From Crotophaga sulcirostris (Eukaryota > Chordata > Aves > Cuculiformes > Crotophagidae), in contig VYZB01000343.1 of assembly GCA_013397455.1 (NCBI GenBank), forward strand, positions 211,124-275,123: DNA of 64,000 nt, written 5' to 3'. The notes beneath the pieces are model-generated. The model worked only from the letters and a program-made list of their open reading frames with translations. It was not told the DNA's origin and made no database searches. Positions 1 to 14,409 of this stretch are shown here, one piece after another. Each line of letters starts with the position of its first letter. Positions within the stretch are counted from its first letter, which is position 1. Position numbers and translations under genes: made by a program.

Positions 1-173
1 ATGCGCTGCCCAGGGAGGTGGTGGATTCGCCGATCCTGGATGTGTTTAAGGGAAGACTGGATGAGGCACTGAGTGCCATGGTTTAGATGATGGGATGGTG
101 TTAGTGTTGGCTTATAGGTTGGACTTGATGATCTCGGAGGTCCTTTCCAACCTTGTGATACTGTGATATTCTG
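1..173 (+). mobile_element. CR1 LINE, 3' end fragment
   Basis: This is the 3' untranslated end of a CR1 non-LTR retrotransposon, cut by the window start. It shows the familiar order: the block around GGAGGTGGTGGATTC, the 'GATGAGGCACTGAGTGCCATGG' type block, 'GGTTGGACTTGATGATCTC', 'AGGTCCTTTCCAACC', then short degenerate terminal units (TGATACTG, TGATATTCTG) ending near 173. CR1 copies usually lack poly(A) and end in such 8-bp units, which fits. No coding sequence is left in the visible part. The same subfamily type recurs, inverted, at 34049-34135. Confidence 0.9.
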
Positions 174-3100
174 CTTAGGTGAATTCTCATTTGTTAAAAT
201 TTTAACTTTTACTAATTTTGTCTTGTAATAGCAATTCTTTAGACACCCAGAAACTTTTGGGGTTGTTGTAGCTGTCTTGTATAAGGATCGCTCCATGAAT
301 GGAGCATGTTGCTTGAACTGTTTCAGTTTATATCCTATCAATTTTGGTTTTGTATTTCTCCTCTGTATTTGTCTTGCATAAACGTACCCTGTGTGACCCT
401 TTTGATTAGCTGATCACTTTTGCACACGATCTTGAACACATCTGACAGTCTTGTTTGTTTCTTCATGCTGTTTTGATTAGTATTGTACCATCATCTTTCT
501 TCATGTCTAATGTATTTCTTGTCATGCATTTGGAGCCTAGAGGAGAAAACACCTACACCTACTTTCTTTAGATTAATTATGCATTATTTTTACCCTTGAT
601 GTGTACTGTCCTTACTTTTGTGGAAAAAGTGCTGACCAAATGTATATGTTGAGGATGTGTAAAATGTTGAATTTGTAGAGAGGCAGTCCATACATGTGAA
701 AAAAAAAACAAAACAAACAAACCCACGACTTTTATTAAAGCTTTCAATTTTTTTCCTGATGCTATTTGTACTTCTGATATTTGTTGGCATCTTAGGTTTT
801 GAAAGACTTGCAGGTGTCATCTCCCTCTACTTTAAATTACTATTTCATGTTTGTGCCAATCATTGTTTTCTGGTTGTGTGCATGTGTAGCTTTCTAGCAA
901 AGATGTAGTGACGACATCCACTAGGTTTCACCAGCTGTGGCTGGGAAGCTGAGGGAGGTAGGATAACCACAGTTACTGCTGCAGGATGGCTGTGCCTGCT
1001 CAGAATAGCTGTTGGGGCTCATTGCATCTTGAGGTTTGGTCTCAGCTGAGCCTCAGGACCAGATTTGGTGGCTCTGCAGACAGGAACACAGCAAGTGTGC
1101 TGCAGGGGCTGTGTGGGAAGATGCAGGTGGGCTCCTGATGGATCAGGGCGACACTGGCAACTTTGTCACGTGCGTAGGGCAAGCAGGTCAGCAGCCTGCT
1201 GGGTTCTGGCTTGCTCTGAAGACCAAGCTGGGGTTGTAACCCTTGTGCCTCATGTAAGGTGCAGGTAAAACAGACCAGGCAACTCTTCCTATTAATCACT
1301 GAGTGGCAAAACCTGGCCAGGCTGTTAAACACAATGTGGTGGTGAACTTTGTAGTTGATACACATGTTGACGCTCACCACTTCCTAAGGGTGCAGTGTGC
1401 ATTACCTCATCTGCAGCTCTGATGGTAAACAGATAAGAGCCTTAAGTTCATAGATTTCCATATGTTCATGCTCACCTACAGGGTGTAAGTTTATCTCGAG
1501 GCTCCAAGCTAGTTTGTTTTTCTTTATCTTGTGATGTGATAGTCCCTGGCCTTAGGAGCATTTGTGCTGTGCGAGACGTGCACTACAGGGTACTGCTGAC
1601 CCTGGCACCTGTCTGTGCTGTTGTTGGGTGTGTGTTTGTCTGGTTATATCCTGTGCTTTGGATCCATGTCGCTCTGAGGGAACTGTTCTTCACAGTGTGA
1701 GTTCATCCTTCTTTCTACTGCAGTTTCTCACCTTCACTGCTTGCCTGAACAACTGCTGCCAGAGCTTGGCTCACATCAAATTCATGCTGTCACAGGGCAT
1801 CAGCTGTGGTGATGTTTGGAATATGTATCCCATATTTATGTCCTTACTTCCATGATTTGATGTCCCACTGGGACAGCAGCATTAACCACACACTTTGCAT
1901 GGTTTTGTGTCTGGAAATCCATTCTCAAATATTTCACCAATGACTTATGTAGGGTAAAACATTGTTCTTGTTTTCCTGTCCCCTTTGCATCTGTGAAGAG
2001 GCATTAGTAGGATGATAGCCCACTTCTTTCATCTTTAGTTCCAGGTTGACATTGCCTTTGAAAAAATCTTACTTCAGAGGGAGCAGCAATGTAGTTCTAG
2101 TTTCAGTTCACGTTAGATATTTAGCTTAAAATCAAATTATGACAAATCCTTAAACGACTCATGAATCCAATGAGTGTGATAGTCGTTTTAGCAAACTGTC
2201 AGTTAGTGCTAAATATTTTCATCAGTCACTTCACATTTCCATTAGCTCCTTAAACAGCTGAAGTTCACAGATTTGAATGAAATTTAGTGTTTATGGCTGT
2301 GTTCCCTGGCTTTGAATTTAGACTACTGCTATGAAGCCTTGTTGTAGTTAGTTAGAGGTAAATGTGGTTTGAGCTGGGTTTTCTTGTTTTATTTTCCTGT
2401 TCTTCACAATTCTACTGTAATGGTCTCCAGACCCATGCAGGCCTGTTCTTGTTACCTTTTGTTAATGGGAATTGTTGCTTTTGAGTGGGATAATTCAACA
2501 TAGCTGCCAAGTATAAGGAAGAGTCAAAATATCATGTCCCCTCATTGCGCTAATAATAGTGATGTACTGTTTTTCTGGCAGGCAATACTATTGCTGGTGG
2601 GAGCTTCAAGAGGGATTGCTGGAAGGGCAGCAGGGTCATTCAGGATCTCTGCTTTTTCTTCTTTCCTTAGAATCTTCGCTCAAACAGCTTCATTTCTCAC
2701 CCCATAAGACTGTCTCATTCTTTTCATAAAAATAACTACATATTTCTCATTGTGATATCAACTAATTCTGATTGTGAACTGTAGAAGGAGGGCAAAGATG
2801 TTGGGTTTTTGGGGGCAGGGGGAAGCCAAACCAGTATTTGTACTGCCCTGGACAGAATGTTATTGTAATTACAACTTGGAAAGTGCCAGGGCAAAACAAT
2901 ATGTGGACATGTACATCAGGATGTCCTATCAATGTCACATCAACTAATGTGAAAATATGCTAATCCACTTCTCTTTTAAATACTAATGGAGCTTTCATAT
3001 GATTCCCTTAACATGGGTGACATGGGAATTCTCCAGCCCTACTAGTTATGAAGGTTTTGAAGAATTCACAATATCTGGAGTTCAATGTGAAAGAGGAAAT

Positions 3101-6100
3101 TCTTGTTCTTCTCAAAAAATAATAATAAAAAAATATTTACAGACAAAGTAACTTAAGGGAGGTGTGCTTAAATGAATGAGGGTAGGAATCTTAGGTTACA
3201 ATAAAGTCTAGATTTTCTCTAGTTTAAACATTTCTGATAAATGTTTTATGGACTTCGGGTTTTGTTTCTTTAATGTTTACCAATTATACTAAGAAGTTGA
3301 TAATCTTGGGGGGAGAAGCCTGAAGCAAACCAAGAAAATAACCTTTAAGTAAATTACAACTTAATTACTTCAGAAACAGCAGCCTTATCTTTTCCCTGTG
3401 TAACTGCCTGCGTTACCGTAAGATGTGTGTAAACTGTTAGCAAGTCAAAGTTACCCATTTCTTCCTGTAGCAGGCTGCTTACCCACCTTCCAGGAGGGGA
3501 AGGGGAAACTTTAAAAAGAGTGAGTAACATAGAGAGTGAGTAACATAGAGAGTGAGTAACATAGAGAGTGAGTAACATAGAGAGTGAGTAACATAGAGAG
3601 TGAGTAACATANAACATAGAGAGTGAGTAACATAGAGAGTGAGTAACATAGAGAGTGAGTAACATAGAGAGTGAGTAACATAGAGAGTGAGTAACATAGA
3701 GAGTGAGGCTGTGGGATCAGTGTTTGTCTGATGGAAGAAAGCAGATGGAAGGATATATTGAGAACTACCTGAAGCTAAAAGTGAATGGCCCACCTCCAAA
3801 CAGATATTTAGAGTGGTGGTGGTAGAAGACAGTGGGTATCTGTGCCCTTGAAAGTTGGTGGGAGGCTGCAGGAGGTTAGTATCTGACCGTCAGCAAGTAG
3901 GTCTTCCAAGAAAAGTCTTTGTGTCTGCTGTCCAAGTGTGACAGTGCTTGAGTGGGAGAAAATCAGAGGTTCTTCAAGGAGATCACTTCCAGACAATTCA
4001 TCAGAGCTTTGGTTATTTCCATGTAGTGGAAATCTGCAGAACTGTAATACTTGAAAGTGGTAAATGCTGTAACATGACAATATGCAATGACTTGAGACTT
4101 CTGTTCCTATTTGGTATGGACATCTTATTTTTGAATATATACATCAAATATAACCACATCATGTTTTGATGCATTTATAAATGCTTAAGAGGGCTTCACA
4201 ATACTACTGTCTTCTGTGATTGCATCATTATATAGTATGGGAGCATAAGTGTGAAAATGATGATGTGATGGGAAATCTGCGGGGATCAGAGAACTTTTTT
4301 CTAAATATATTGTTCTCATTTCTATAAAAGAACAGTTTTCATAATATTAAAAAAATACCTCCAGTTTCAGTTTTTTTCTTGTTACTCAGCGGCCGTTCAA
4401 TATACTGAAACAAGGAAATGGGGATGTTTTGAGATAGGGATACTTTGCATAAATTATTTAAAAAAATACTTGCTCTTACTTGAATATTGACATTTCCTGT
4501 GGATGTTGACAGTTAAGTCATACAATGTAACTGTCAAAGAAGAAAAGATACGAGTTCCTCAGAAACAAATAAAGTAAATATAGTGGTTTTCCTCTCAATG
4601 CAGTATGCTTTGGCAGGTGTCATCTGTTCTGAGAAAGGTACCACATATGCAGAGAATGCAAATGCAAAGAGTGGCTTCAGGTCAGTCTGTCTTAAAACAA
4701 ACAAGAACATTGGACATCTGATGGTACATCTTAAAAGTGCATGAACTCTTAATCTGTAAAGACTCGGTGTGTCTGTAAATGAGTGAGCAGTGCTTTATGA
4801 CAGGGAAGATGCGAGTTATTTCAGAACCTTCTCAGAGGATTGCCTGGTGTTAACCATGGAGTTAACCAGGCTGAATGGGGGCCTTTGACTACTGTGCTGT
4901 TATGAATTACAGCATTGCATGCTATGCTATAAATGAGTAGTGGTGTACACAGAGAAGGGACTGTGTACCCTGTTGACAGAGCTGTATTTTCCTTCCTGGC
5001 AATTCTCATTTGGATCATTCCCATCTTTTACGTTTACTCCCTGTGTTCTCCTGTGTGTGTATGGGGTTACTGGTTGGTTGACTTGATTTTGAGGCTACAT
5101 GGGAAACTGGAGGCAGAAAACTAAAGATAAATTGCCTGTCTAATTCCATTTTTCTATCAAAGAACTGTAGTCTTAACTGATATAACACCTTTGGTAAATG
5201 TACTGATGCAACACAAGGTGCAGGGGAAGAGCACTGGCAGTCACAGGGCAGCTCTAATCCAGCAGGCGAAGTGGGAGTACCCCTACAAAGTCCTGGGGAT
5301 ACAGGGAGTGTGTGCTTTGGGATAATGCCATTATATCAATTTCTTCTTGCATCTTATTTTGCCTTTGTTTTGGCTGCGTAGCTCACTGCCAAAGTATTGC
5401 CAAGTCTGTCCATCTGGCTGTAGACTGTACAAAATGCAGTTGTACCTCTGTGAACCTCTGTACTTCTGTCGCATGTTGTGGAGGCATTTTTGTGACCCAA
5501 GACGTGTCGCCCTGTGTGTTTCTCTTCACTCAGTCAATCTCTTGTGTGCTGAAGTTTCAAAGGGGAGTGTAGATGCTTCAGGACTGCAGAAATGTGAATC
5601 TAGGACATTTAAAATGAGAATTTCCTTTATAAAAAAAAAGAAATACTACCTTTTTTCCAGTTGAATACTTCGTGTGTTTCAAAGTATCTGAGATGAACAG
5701 CAACTTGTGATTGACTGTCAAAATGAGGTCATGTTAAATCTCTGGAATTCTAGGTCAGGCTGAACCTGCCCTTAGACTCCTATTTAGTTTCTCTCTTGTA
5801 TTTCAAAGGAACAATATTTAGAAAATATTAGCAAATGGAGGAGATGAAAAATGGATTTATCTTCTAATGCATGGCGGAGGGATGGATAGAAATTTTCTGA
5901 AATTCGGACTTTTTTACACCACTTGGCACTCCCATCATAGTCAAATTATTTTAATATTTCTCCTTAAGACCCTAGACTAGCCAACTGTGTGGAAAAAACA
6001 TTTTTTCCTACACAGTATCAAGACTGTTCAAATTGGTGGTTTATGTCTACTTCTCCTTTTATATAGGTATTCATACAGTAGTGCAACTTTAATACATTTG

Positions 6101-9100
6101 AACATGATCTGGAAGGATTACAAAACCTTCTCCAGTAAAATAAATATGAAATGCTGATTTCATTATGTTAACGGTAGGTTTTGATTGTTTGTTCTTCACT
6201 GGAGGGAACAATAAATACAGGGAAGGCGTTTTCCATTCCAGCTTCTTAATGAGCAGGTTTGTGTATGTGGAGGGAATTGTCTTCTCATAAAGGCTTAATT
6301 GTATGTACTTTTCTATTGCACATACTATAGTAAACCTGGTATTTAAATCCAAGTTAAGACTACCTCTTCCTACGAAACTAAAATGACAAGGCTTCATGCA
6401 TCAGGAGTTACTAAAGTAGTAATAGCTGTCAGGTTCAAAGCATAGCTAGTAATTATATCTTCTGGCCTATCATGTTAGAAAGGTAATATATTCCCTGGTT
6501 TCGGCACACAGTATCTCATACATGAGTATGAATGATGTATAAAAATACCTTTTATCACTGTGCTTTGAGTTTTTCTGTCTCCATGAAATCATGTAGCTGA
6601 TATCTGTAAAAAGCCTTTAAAGAGCTTCCCACATCTGATCTGATAAAAAGCATCTTATTGTCATGAACCAGCCAGACAAATAACTGTTCAGCTGTGGTAA
6701 CCTGAATAACGCTTGCCAAGGGAAAATGGTGTGGGATATGTAAACCCAAGGGAAGGAGGAGGAGGACTGTGGCAGGTGGGTAACTTCTGACTCTGCTGCG
6801 AGGAGTCCATGGGAATTTCACCTCTTGGCTTGACTGACAGCAGAGTTAGGCTGACAGTGAGCAGCAAGGAGTCTTACCTGAAGCTCTTATGGCTTCTCTC
6901 TTCACCAAAGGATACACTTACATTCTGAAACACTAAAGCAGAATTTAACTCTGTAACCTCTGTGGCATAGGGATCACAGGACTTCAGTTAAATTGAGGCA
7001 TGTAAATAGCTTGCACAGCGGAATTTTCCTTGGATGAGTGCATTGTGTCCCTGGCTCCTGCAGGAACCCTTGCTGCTGAGGGATCTCATCTTTCACCCTG
7101 TGGTTCTTCCCCCTTCCTGTAGGACTAACAGTGCAGTGCTGATGAAATGCAGTCTCTTCGCTGGCTAAGGAAGCTGGTAGGGACATCACATTTTGCATAA
7201 TCACACATTGTCACCACCATAAGTAAAGGTGAGACTCTAAAGCTGAAATTCCTTCTTGTGCACACAGCCTGTCAAATACCATCCTTTTCCTATGTGTCCT
7301 TTAGCTTTTGTTCTTGGACCCTGTGTCTGCCGGGCGTGAGCTGCATCATCAGCTCTGACAGGATAAAGTGCAGGGAGATGAGTTTCACAGCCATTCATGC
7401 CTCCTAGCTACTCTTGGCTGACACAAAAAACAGATGAACCATGGTCTGTCATGCAAATATAGAGCAGATTCCACAGCCTGCCTTTCTGCATCTGTCACTG
7501 GTCCTGTGCTGAGCCTGACACAGGTTTCCTAATTCTGCCTGTCAGCTTGTGGCTCTGTATAATAGAGCTTTCTTGTTGAGAACCATTACAGCGCGTCAGC
7601 AAAAGCATGCTGGGTATATGGAGTAGCAACTGACTGAAATATAAACAAGTAGAAGTCTTGTGGGAAATAAACTGGGAATCAAGATGGTCCAGAAGGACTG
7701 AGCCTAGACCAGACACCATTTAGGTTTCATTTGTAAGACAGAAGCTTAAAAAAAAAAAAAAGCTACTTATGCTGTTTATCAGTCTGTCATTCTCTGTTTT
7801 TTTTATGATAAGTAAGCAGTCACAAAGAATGATTTTGTTTTGACAAGTAAAGCCAAAGGTAGGTGTGCAAGTTGTGGCTGAATTCAGTCAGATTTTTAAG
7901 TGACAAGTTTTCTGGACATGCATAGCATGGGAGGATGCATCCTGGAAAGCAGCAACTCTGAGAAGATATTAGGAATCATATTGGATGAAGAGCTTCAACG
8001 TACAAGTGCAGTGATGCAGGGAGAGGAGAGAGGGCTAATTTAATCCTTGGCTGAAGGGATTTATAAAATGAACAATTTTTTTCTTTGCACTGCATGAGTG
8101 ATAGTAATCCTCAGATTTTGTATCTGATCCTAGTTTTCACATCTTCAAAAGTTCTTTTGAAAACCTGCAGGAGGTATAGAAAAAGAGCTACAAGAGTTTA
8201 GTGTTGAAAAAATTCCTGGTTGTGATTTTATTTGGTAAAGAGTGGGATGTGAGCAACTGAATCCATGTCCAGACGGTTTTAGGCAGGCTTCTTCTCATGC
8301 AAAGAAAATGACTAAAGTAAGTTGGATGGATTATCTGCCAGGTCCGTCTCTGTGAGACGGATTGCTCTGTTGGTGACTGAGGACAGTGTCACTGGCTGAT
8401 CAGAAGTAGGCAACTGACTTACAAACACTGGTAAAAAATGATCAAGAGAAGACAGGCTGAGAAGGTTATTAAAATTATGGAGAAGGAGTTTGAATTTTTT
8501 ACATTAATTAAATGGGAGGGGGGAAGGGTTAAAATGCAAGGCGGCAGGCAGGGGAAGTGACGGTATCTTACAAATTTTGTTTTTTGAAGCCCAAGAAAAG
8601 GAGGATGATCTTGAGTGTCTGGATAAGCATTTTAGTTGTCTGACAGATCAGAAGGAAAAGACTGCATTTTATGTATATTATGTATGTTCTTTTTACAGGA
8701 TTTAGACGTACAGGTTCTTGTTGAATACACTGATCAGCCTGTAGGCTGGGGAACTGGCAGGATGCTGGCTAATCAAGGAAGAGCCTATTGGGAAAGCCTT
8801 GTGTGGGAGGGGAGATAAGAGGTTTGTCTGTCTCTGTGTAGAGCTTAACCTAGTAGCTGGATATCTCCAAGGAAATGTCAGAAAGGAGGGTTGAAATATC
8901 CAGTTTGGATAAGGCGAGAGGCCTGGAATAGGAAGTAAATCTGTGTGGTCCCTCTGTAGAGAGGATAACTGAATTTTTTTGACTGGAAGAGATTGCCTAG
9001 GAGCAAACAGGAGGGAAGATAAATACTGCTGATAAAAAGGGAATTGTTTCCTCAAGATTTTCCTGCCTTTGAAAGATATAAGTGGAAGAGAGGGCCCCAG

Positions 9101-12100
9101 GAAAGCAGTGCTGGTGGAGCGGTTAGTGAAGTGCTGAGTGAGGTGCTGCCAAGGGCAAGATTTTAAGAGGAAGAAAGAGGTCAGGAGACGCTTAAGTTGG
9201 ATGAAGCTGATGCAATGACTTGAGAGTACTGGCCAAGACAAGTTTTGTGCTAAGGAAGAAGGGCTGGCAGATGGAAAACATCTGTAGTAGAGCTTTAGGA
9301 AAGGAGTTTGCAGGCAGCTTAAACACCAACCATACCCCAGCAGCATGAGAAGACACTCAGCATCTTACCTGCCTTGATAAGAAAGTGTCTTACACTCACT
9401 TTATTTTACTTCTTTTATTTCCCTCCTCTTCCCATTTAGAGTGTGAGAGGCATAACTAGAACCATTAACTTAAGTTCTAAATGGAAGGATGATGAATAGC
9501 TGCAGCTCTTCAAATGAGTAAATTGCCCTTCCCATTATTGGAGAAAGTGGTGGGTCTCTAGAGGTGTCCAACCCAAGGCAGGTCACCTGCCCAGGTGGTA
9601 TTTGCTGGCCATGTACGAGTTACCTGTGTTACTTCCAGGGTACCTGGGGAAATGGGTAGTAATTTGTGGTGTTCAGGTTAACAAGCTAATGCATTCTGTG
9701 GTCCTTCTGACCCTAAGCTCCAGGAAGCCATTTTCTTATTTTATAAGCAAGTCTGCTGTAATGAAAATAGATTTTGTTTGTAACTTTTTTCTTCCTCCTA
9801 AAATGTCAAGAGAATGTGGGAAGAGGGCAATAGCGCAATTTCCTAATTTTTATGCCGAATTTGTGGCAAAGAAACAAGTAGGAGGAGAAGGTTAAAGTGA
9901 GGAGGATGTGCAAGAAGGGAGGAAAGAATCTCTTTTTGGTGACATAACTGTTGGTTGAATAGCTGATCAGCAGCTTAAAACGTTACACTGCATGTATATC
10001 TGAGCTTGTACAAGTAAAGGTTATCTGAGCTGTCAGCCCATGCCTTCTACTGTTTCATTTTTTTCTAAAAGTATAGTAGATATACAAAAAATATAACACA
10101 CTCTCTAAATGGAAACTGGAGAGTGGAACATTTAATTTCTGCAGCAAAGATTATTGCATGGATTGATAATGACAAATATTTTTAAACAGCATGGTGTTTA
10201 AAACTTCTCATGAATAAGGAAGACCAGAATCTTGCATGTTTGGCTATAAACTAATCCCAGAGCTGAATTTTCTTTAGATTTTAATAAAGGACAAGCTTTA
10301 TGCTAAAAGCCTGCATACTTAGTTTGAGCATATGGATTTTCTTAGTATTTGGTGGAAAGGAACTAAACTTAGAAATTCTCTCTCAGAAATAATACTGTTG
10401 AAGTCTGAAAATGGGAAATAGCTTGAAGTGAAAGTTGGACTCCTGCTGACTGCTGTGTTCTGATTCTTCCTCCTTCCATGGCATCTCATTACGTTTATTA
10501 AAATGCTCTGCCTACAGACTGATTTTGCTTGAAGTAGGGGGCTTTGCCTGTGGGTATGCATGTATATTTTCCTGATACAGTTCCTAGAAATGCTCTGCTA
10601 AGTACGTGCAAAGTTGTAGTTCACTGCTGGGTTTTTATATAAAAAGTCTGAACTTAGCACTGGATAGAATTTATGATCCTTCAGGGTGTGTTTTCCTGAA
10701 GCTCTGGATCGTGGAGGCTGCAGCTATGTAAGGTAATAGTAAAATGTATTTTTTTTTCTAGGCCTGGAAATCCATTGCATTTAAAAAAAAACCAACCAAA
10801 CTCTTGTGTTATTTTGATAAGTACAAACTGAGCCAGTAAGTGCAGAGAGTATGAAGGGTCAAGAGGTGAATATTCTGTCTTCACTGAGACCACTTGTGCC
10901 ACCATACAATTTTAAAAGCTCCTTGGCAGAATGGAGCTGTTAGTTCCAGTTCTATACAGTCAGTCTAAATAATATTTGACCCTTTTTGTTTTTCAGACTT
11001 AAGTTTAACATAAGTTTAACACTACCTTGAGCCAAATTCCTAGCCTGGTCGATGCATTCTCATGGGATCCCTGTGACTGACAAAGGAGAGATTGTTGTGG
11101 TACGCATTGATGTTCACAACTCGGGGCCTGGGCACAGACAGATGCAGCTTCTAATGCAACCACTCTTTCATAGGACTCTTAAGTCAACAAGAGCTGAAAA
11201 GGAGGAGGGGAAAGTGCCTGAGAGATGGGGCTTATAATCTTTTGAATTGTTATGTTCCCCATAAAAATCAAAACCACATAGCCCAAGCCACTACAGAGGA
11301 GGGAATTTGTCAAAGTTTGCTTTTAATTATGGAGTCCTAGAATGAAAAGGGTTGGTTCATTTGCCAATTAACTGCAGGAAAACAACAAAATATGTTCTAT
11401 TTAACTTCCTAGTAAGTTACAAGGCACAGAGAGGAAGAATTGTTCAGTTGCATTCAATAACTGATTTGAAAGCACAGTTTTACAGTGCGCCCTAAAATAG
11501 GTTCACTAGGCTTTTATTTTATCTCTATATAACATATATATAAGATGCATCTTTATCTCTATAAAAACACTGTTTTGCTTTCATATATGGTCCATTATTT
11601 AATAATTTAATGTCCCACAATACTACAGTTTCAATTTTAACCAGCAGTAAATTCATATTCCAAGTAAGAGAGATAATAAAAGACTAATTTCCTTTTTGGG
11701 ATGGTTACAGATCTATATGTACTCCATACCAAATTGCTGATATATTTGATAGATGCATTTCCAGTCAGTCAAAAAAAAAAAAAGTAGCACATATTGTCTT
11801 CTAGAAGGCAATAAAAACTTGGTTTAAGTAGTTAGTCTGTGCATTTCTGTTAGCAGTTTGGAAAAGATCGTCTTGTAAGTATCACTAGAGCTTGGAGTGC
11901 TTACTCTAATAGCATAGCTATATGCAGAAATAATGACATTTTTAGATTCTTCATTTCCCTGAGATCATGATTTGCTGTTGGTAGCTTTCCATTTTCCCAA
12001 GCAATGCCACTTTCTCATGCATGCATCTTCTGGAAATACTAATGAAAAGTCATATACTCAGACTACCAGATTTAATTTTTTTTTCTTCTTTCCTTTGAAA

Positions 12101-13583
12101 CTCATATTCTTGATTTAATTATCAAAGTGTAATGATATTCTTGCTTGACTTCTTCTGATCACAGGAAATACCTCTTGTGAAGACAACATAATCATGTCCC
12201 AGTTAGCTTGAATATAAGTATTTAGGTTCTAATGTAACAAACTGTATGCTAAGCTTGAGAAACTTGTCTTAATATAAAGAAGTATTGTGTAATTGTAAAA
12301 CTTGTTGAAATATATTTCACCTGGGATCTTTTTTTGCTCACTCTTTACTACTAAGTAAAAACTTCTTTGTCAAAAAAATCATTTTCTTTACTAGCAGAAA
12401 ACAAAACGGGGAAAAAAGATGAATTCTAATTTAAAACAAAAATGTCTGATACTGTTTTCTATATCCCTTGCTTACAAAGCAAGTTGAGGTTCAAAAAACA
12501 ATTCTACAGCTTCATTACTTTCTCTTTCTTTTAACTGGTTGGTTTAAAATTTAAATACAGAGAAGTTGACAGGATTTCTTGGATCTATCACAGTTTGGGT
12601 TGCAGATAGAGTAATTCCTTTCATAAATTTTCAACTTACAAATCAGTATTTCTGCTTCTCCTATTTTTTGGAAAGCTGAGAGAAACATGTAACGTCTCTG
12701 ATACTTAGACTTGAAGAAAGTTTCTATAATAAATGGGCAATGGCAAGTTTATACATGTCTCTCCTTTTGGTCAATTATGTCTCTTTAGCTTAAGTAATTC
12801 CTCTCACATTGCGTGATGTACAGTACCTTGCATCATGTGTATTCAGGGGCTGACCATATCCCTTCTTGATTTGCACATGGAAAGCTAAATAAGCCAGTTA
12901 ACCTCCTTTCCTGATATCAGCTCTCCATGCCTTCAGCTGTAGTATTCTGCACCAGCACCCATTCCCCTCCGTGTTCTTGGCTGCAGTGCACCTTGTCCTT
13001 TCCTCCCTGTTTGTTTAGTTTTCTGCTGAGGTGTTTCTGAAGATCCTCAAACCTCCCTAGGCACCGTATACCTCTTCTGAAATACAAGAGGGAAAGTGTG
13101 CATGAAGTGCTCGCAAGACTTGTGTCCAGGCTCTTGGAAAAGCATGCAGAGCTGGTGTTTCTTTTTCTTGAAGTAGAAACCTCAGTTTAGTGTCATGGTT
13201 CTGACAAATATGAAACAACTGCGGACTTCTATAATCTTTTATGGATTTCTGTGATCAGTGTCAGAGCAGTTCTGACCTATGTGCACATAGCTGAAATGTG
13301 CCTTGAGTTTTTGCATCTTTCTACTGTCCACCAACCTTATTTCACTGAAGGTTCTGAAGGATTACTGAAATGGAGCATATCCTGGCAGAGGTCTGTATTG
13401 GAAAATATTTGTGGCATATGGATGATCATGAGGTATTTGTGTAACGAACAAGAGCATACCATGCATAGTTCAGACTACTAATACAAAGCAGGGGAGTGTT
13501 GCCCTCCAATTTTTTCCATCTAATAGGCAAGAGCCCACCACTTCTGTCAATATTATAATGGACATAATGGCAGAACTCACTGG
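174..13583. other. Non-coding stretch upstream of RNF144A coding exons (probable 5'-UTR intron or upstream flank)
   Basis: No exon, RNA gene or transposon is recognisable here apart from the 16-bp tandem repeat at 3518-3707. The sequence is AT-rich with frequent stops in all frames. Reading frames of 60-110 codons occur on both strands but none resembles a known protein. The longest, on the minus strand at 8702-9346, lies in a purine-rich + strand tract and is discussed as a weak lead. In mammals RNF144A has long introns within its 5' UTR, so this stretch may be intronic, but no untranslated exon can be called from sequence alone. Confidence 0.6.
3518..3707. repeat. 16-bp tandem repeat, about 11.5 copies, with an ambiguous base
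   Basis: The unit GAGTGAGTAACATAGA repeats almost perfectly. Five full copies occupy 3518-3597, and a sixth runs into an n at 3612. A partial unit (AACATAGA, 3613-3620) follows, then five more full copies from 3621 to 3700 and a final GAGTGAG. The register slips by 8 bases at the n, so the copy number at this point is an assembly compromise. Since 16 is not a multiple of 3, all three minus frames read through as the same 16-residue periodic peptide. Those open frames are artefacts of the repeat. Confidence 0.97.
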
Positions 13584-14000
13584 TCATAGAATCATAGAAT
13601 AACCTGAGTTGGAAGGGACCCACAAGGATCACAAAGTCCAACTCCTATCCCTGCATAGGACAACCCTAAAATTTACACCATATGTCTGAGTGCGTTGTCC
13701 AAATGTTTCTTGAATATTGTTGGGCTTGGCACCATGACTGCTTCCCTGGGGAGCTGTTCCAGGGCTCCACCACCCTCTGAGTGAAGAACCTTTTCCTAAT
13801 ATCCAACCTAAACCTCACCTGACACATCTTCCTGCCATTCCCTTGAGTCCCATCACTGATCACTAGCGAGAAGAGATCAGCACCTGCTGCTCCTCTTTCC
13901 CTTGTGAGGAAACAGACAGCTATGAGGTCCCCCCGAGGTCTTCTCTTCTCTAGGCTGAACAGACCAAGTGACTTCAGCCACTCCTCATATGATTTCTCCT

Positions 14001-14342
14001 CTAGACCCTTCCCCAGCTTTGTGGCCTCCTCTGGACACTCTCCAGTAGCTTGATGTCCTTTTTATACTGTGGCACCCCAAACTGAACGCAATATTTGAGC
14101 GGGGGCCACACCAGTGCAGAGCAGAGCGGGACAATCCCTCCCTCACCCATCTGGCAATGCTGTGCTTGATGCACCCCAGGACACAGCTGGCCATCTTGGC
14201 TACCAGGGCACTGTTGGCTCATGTTCAACTTGCCATCAACCAGAACCCCCAAGTCTCTTTCCTCAGGGCTGCTCTCCAGCCTCCCACTCCCAGTCTGTAC
14301 GTGTACCCAGGGTTGCTGTGTCCCAGGTGCAGAACCTGGCAC
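14001..14342 (-). pseudogene. CR1 ORF2 C-terminal remnant
   Basis: An open frame within the minus-strand CR1 copy carries the region just after the reverse-transcriptase catalytic core. Recognisable blocks are the SPEERDLGVLVDGKLNMSQQ segment, a PLCSALVWPPLKYCVQFG segment and the KLLESVQRRP segment. These match the conserved C-terminal part of CR1 and related LINE ORF2 proteins. It lacks the start, the endonuclease and the catalytic aspartates, so it is a dead remnant. Confidence 0.85.
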
Positions 14343-14409
14343 CTGCCCTTGTTAAACTTCATATGGTTGGTGATTGCCCAGCTCTTGTGTCCTGGACATT
14401 TGGTTTAGG

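Noticed and set aside
3354..3799. Two overlapping minus-strand open frames with a periodic LLTLYVTHSLCYS-type peptide
   Set aside because: They are produced by the 16-bp tandem repeat, which reads through in every minus frame. They contain the ambiguous base and have no coding support.
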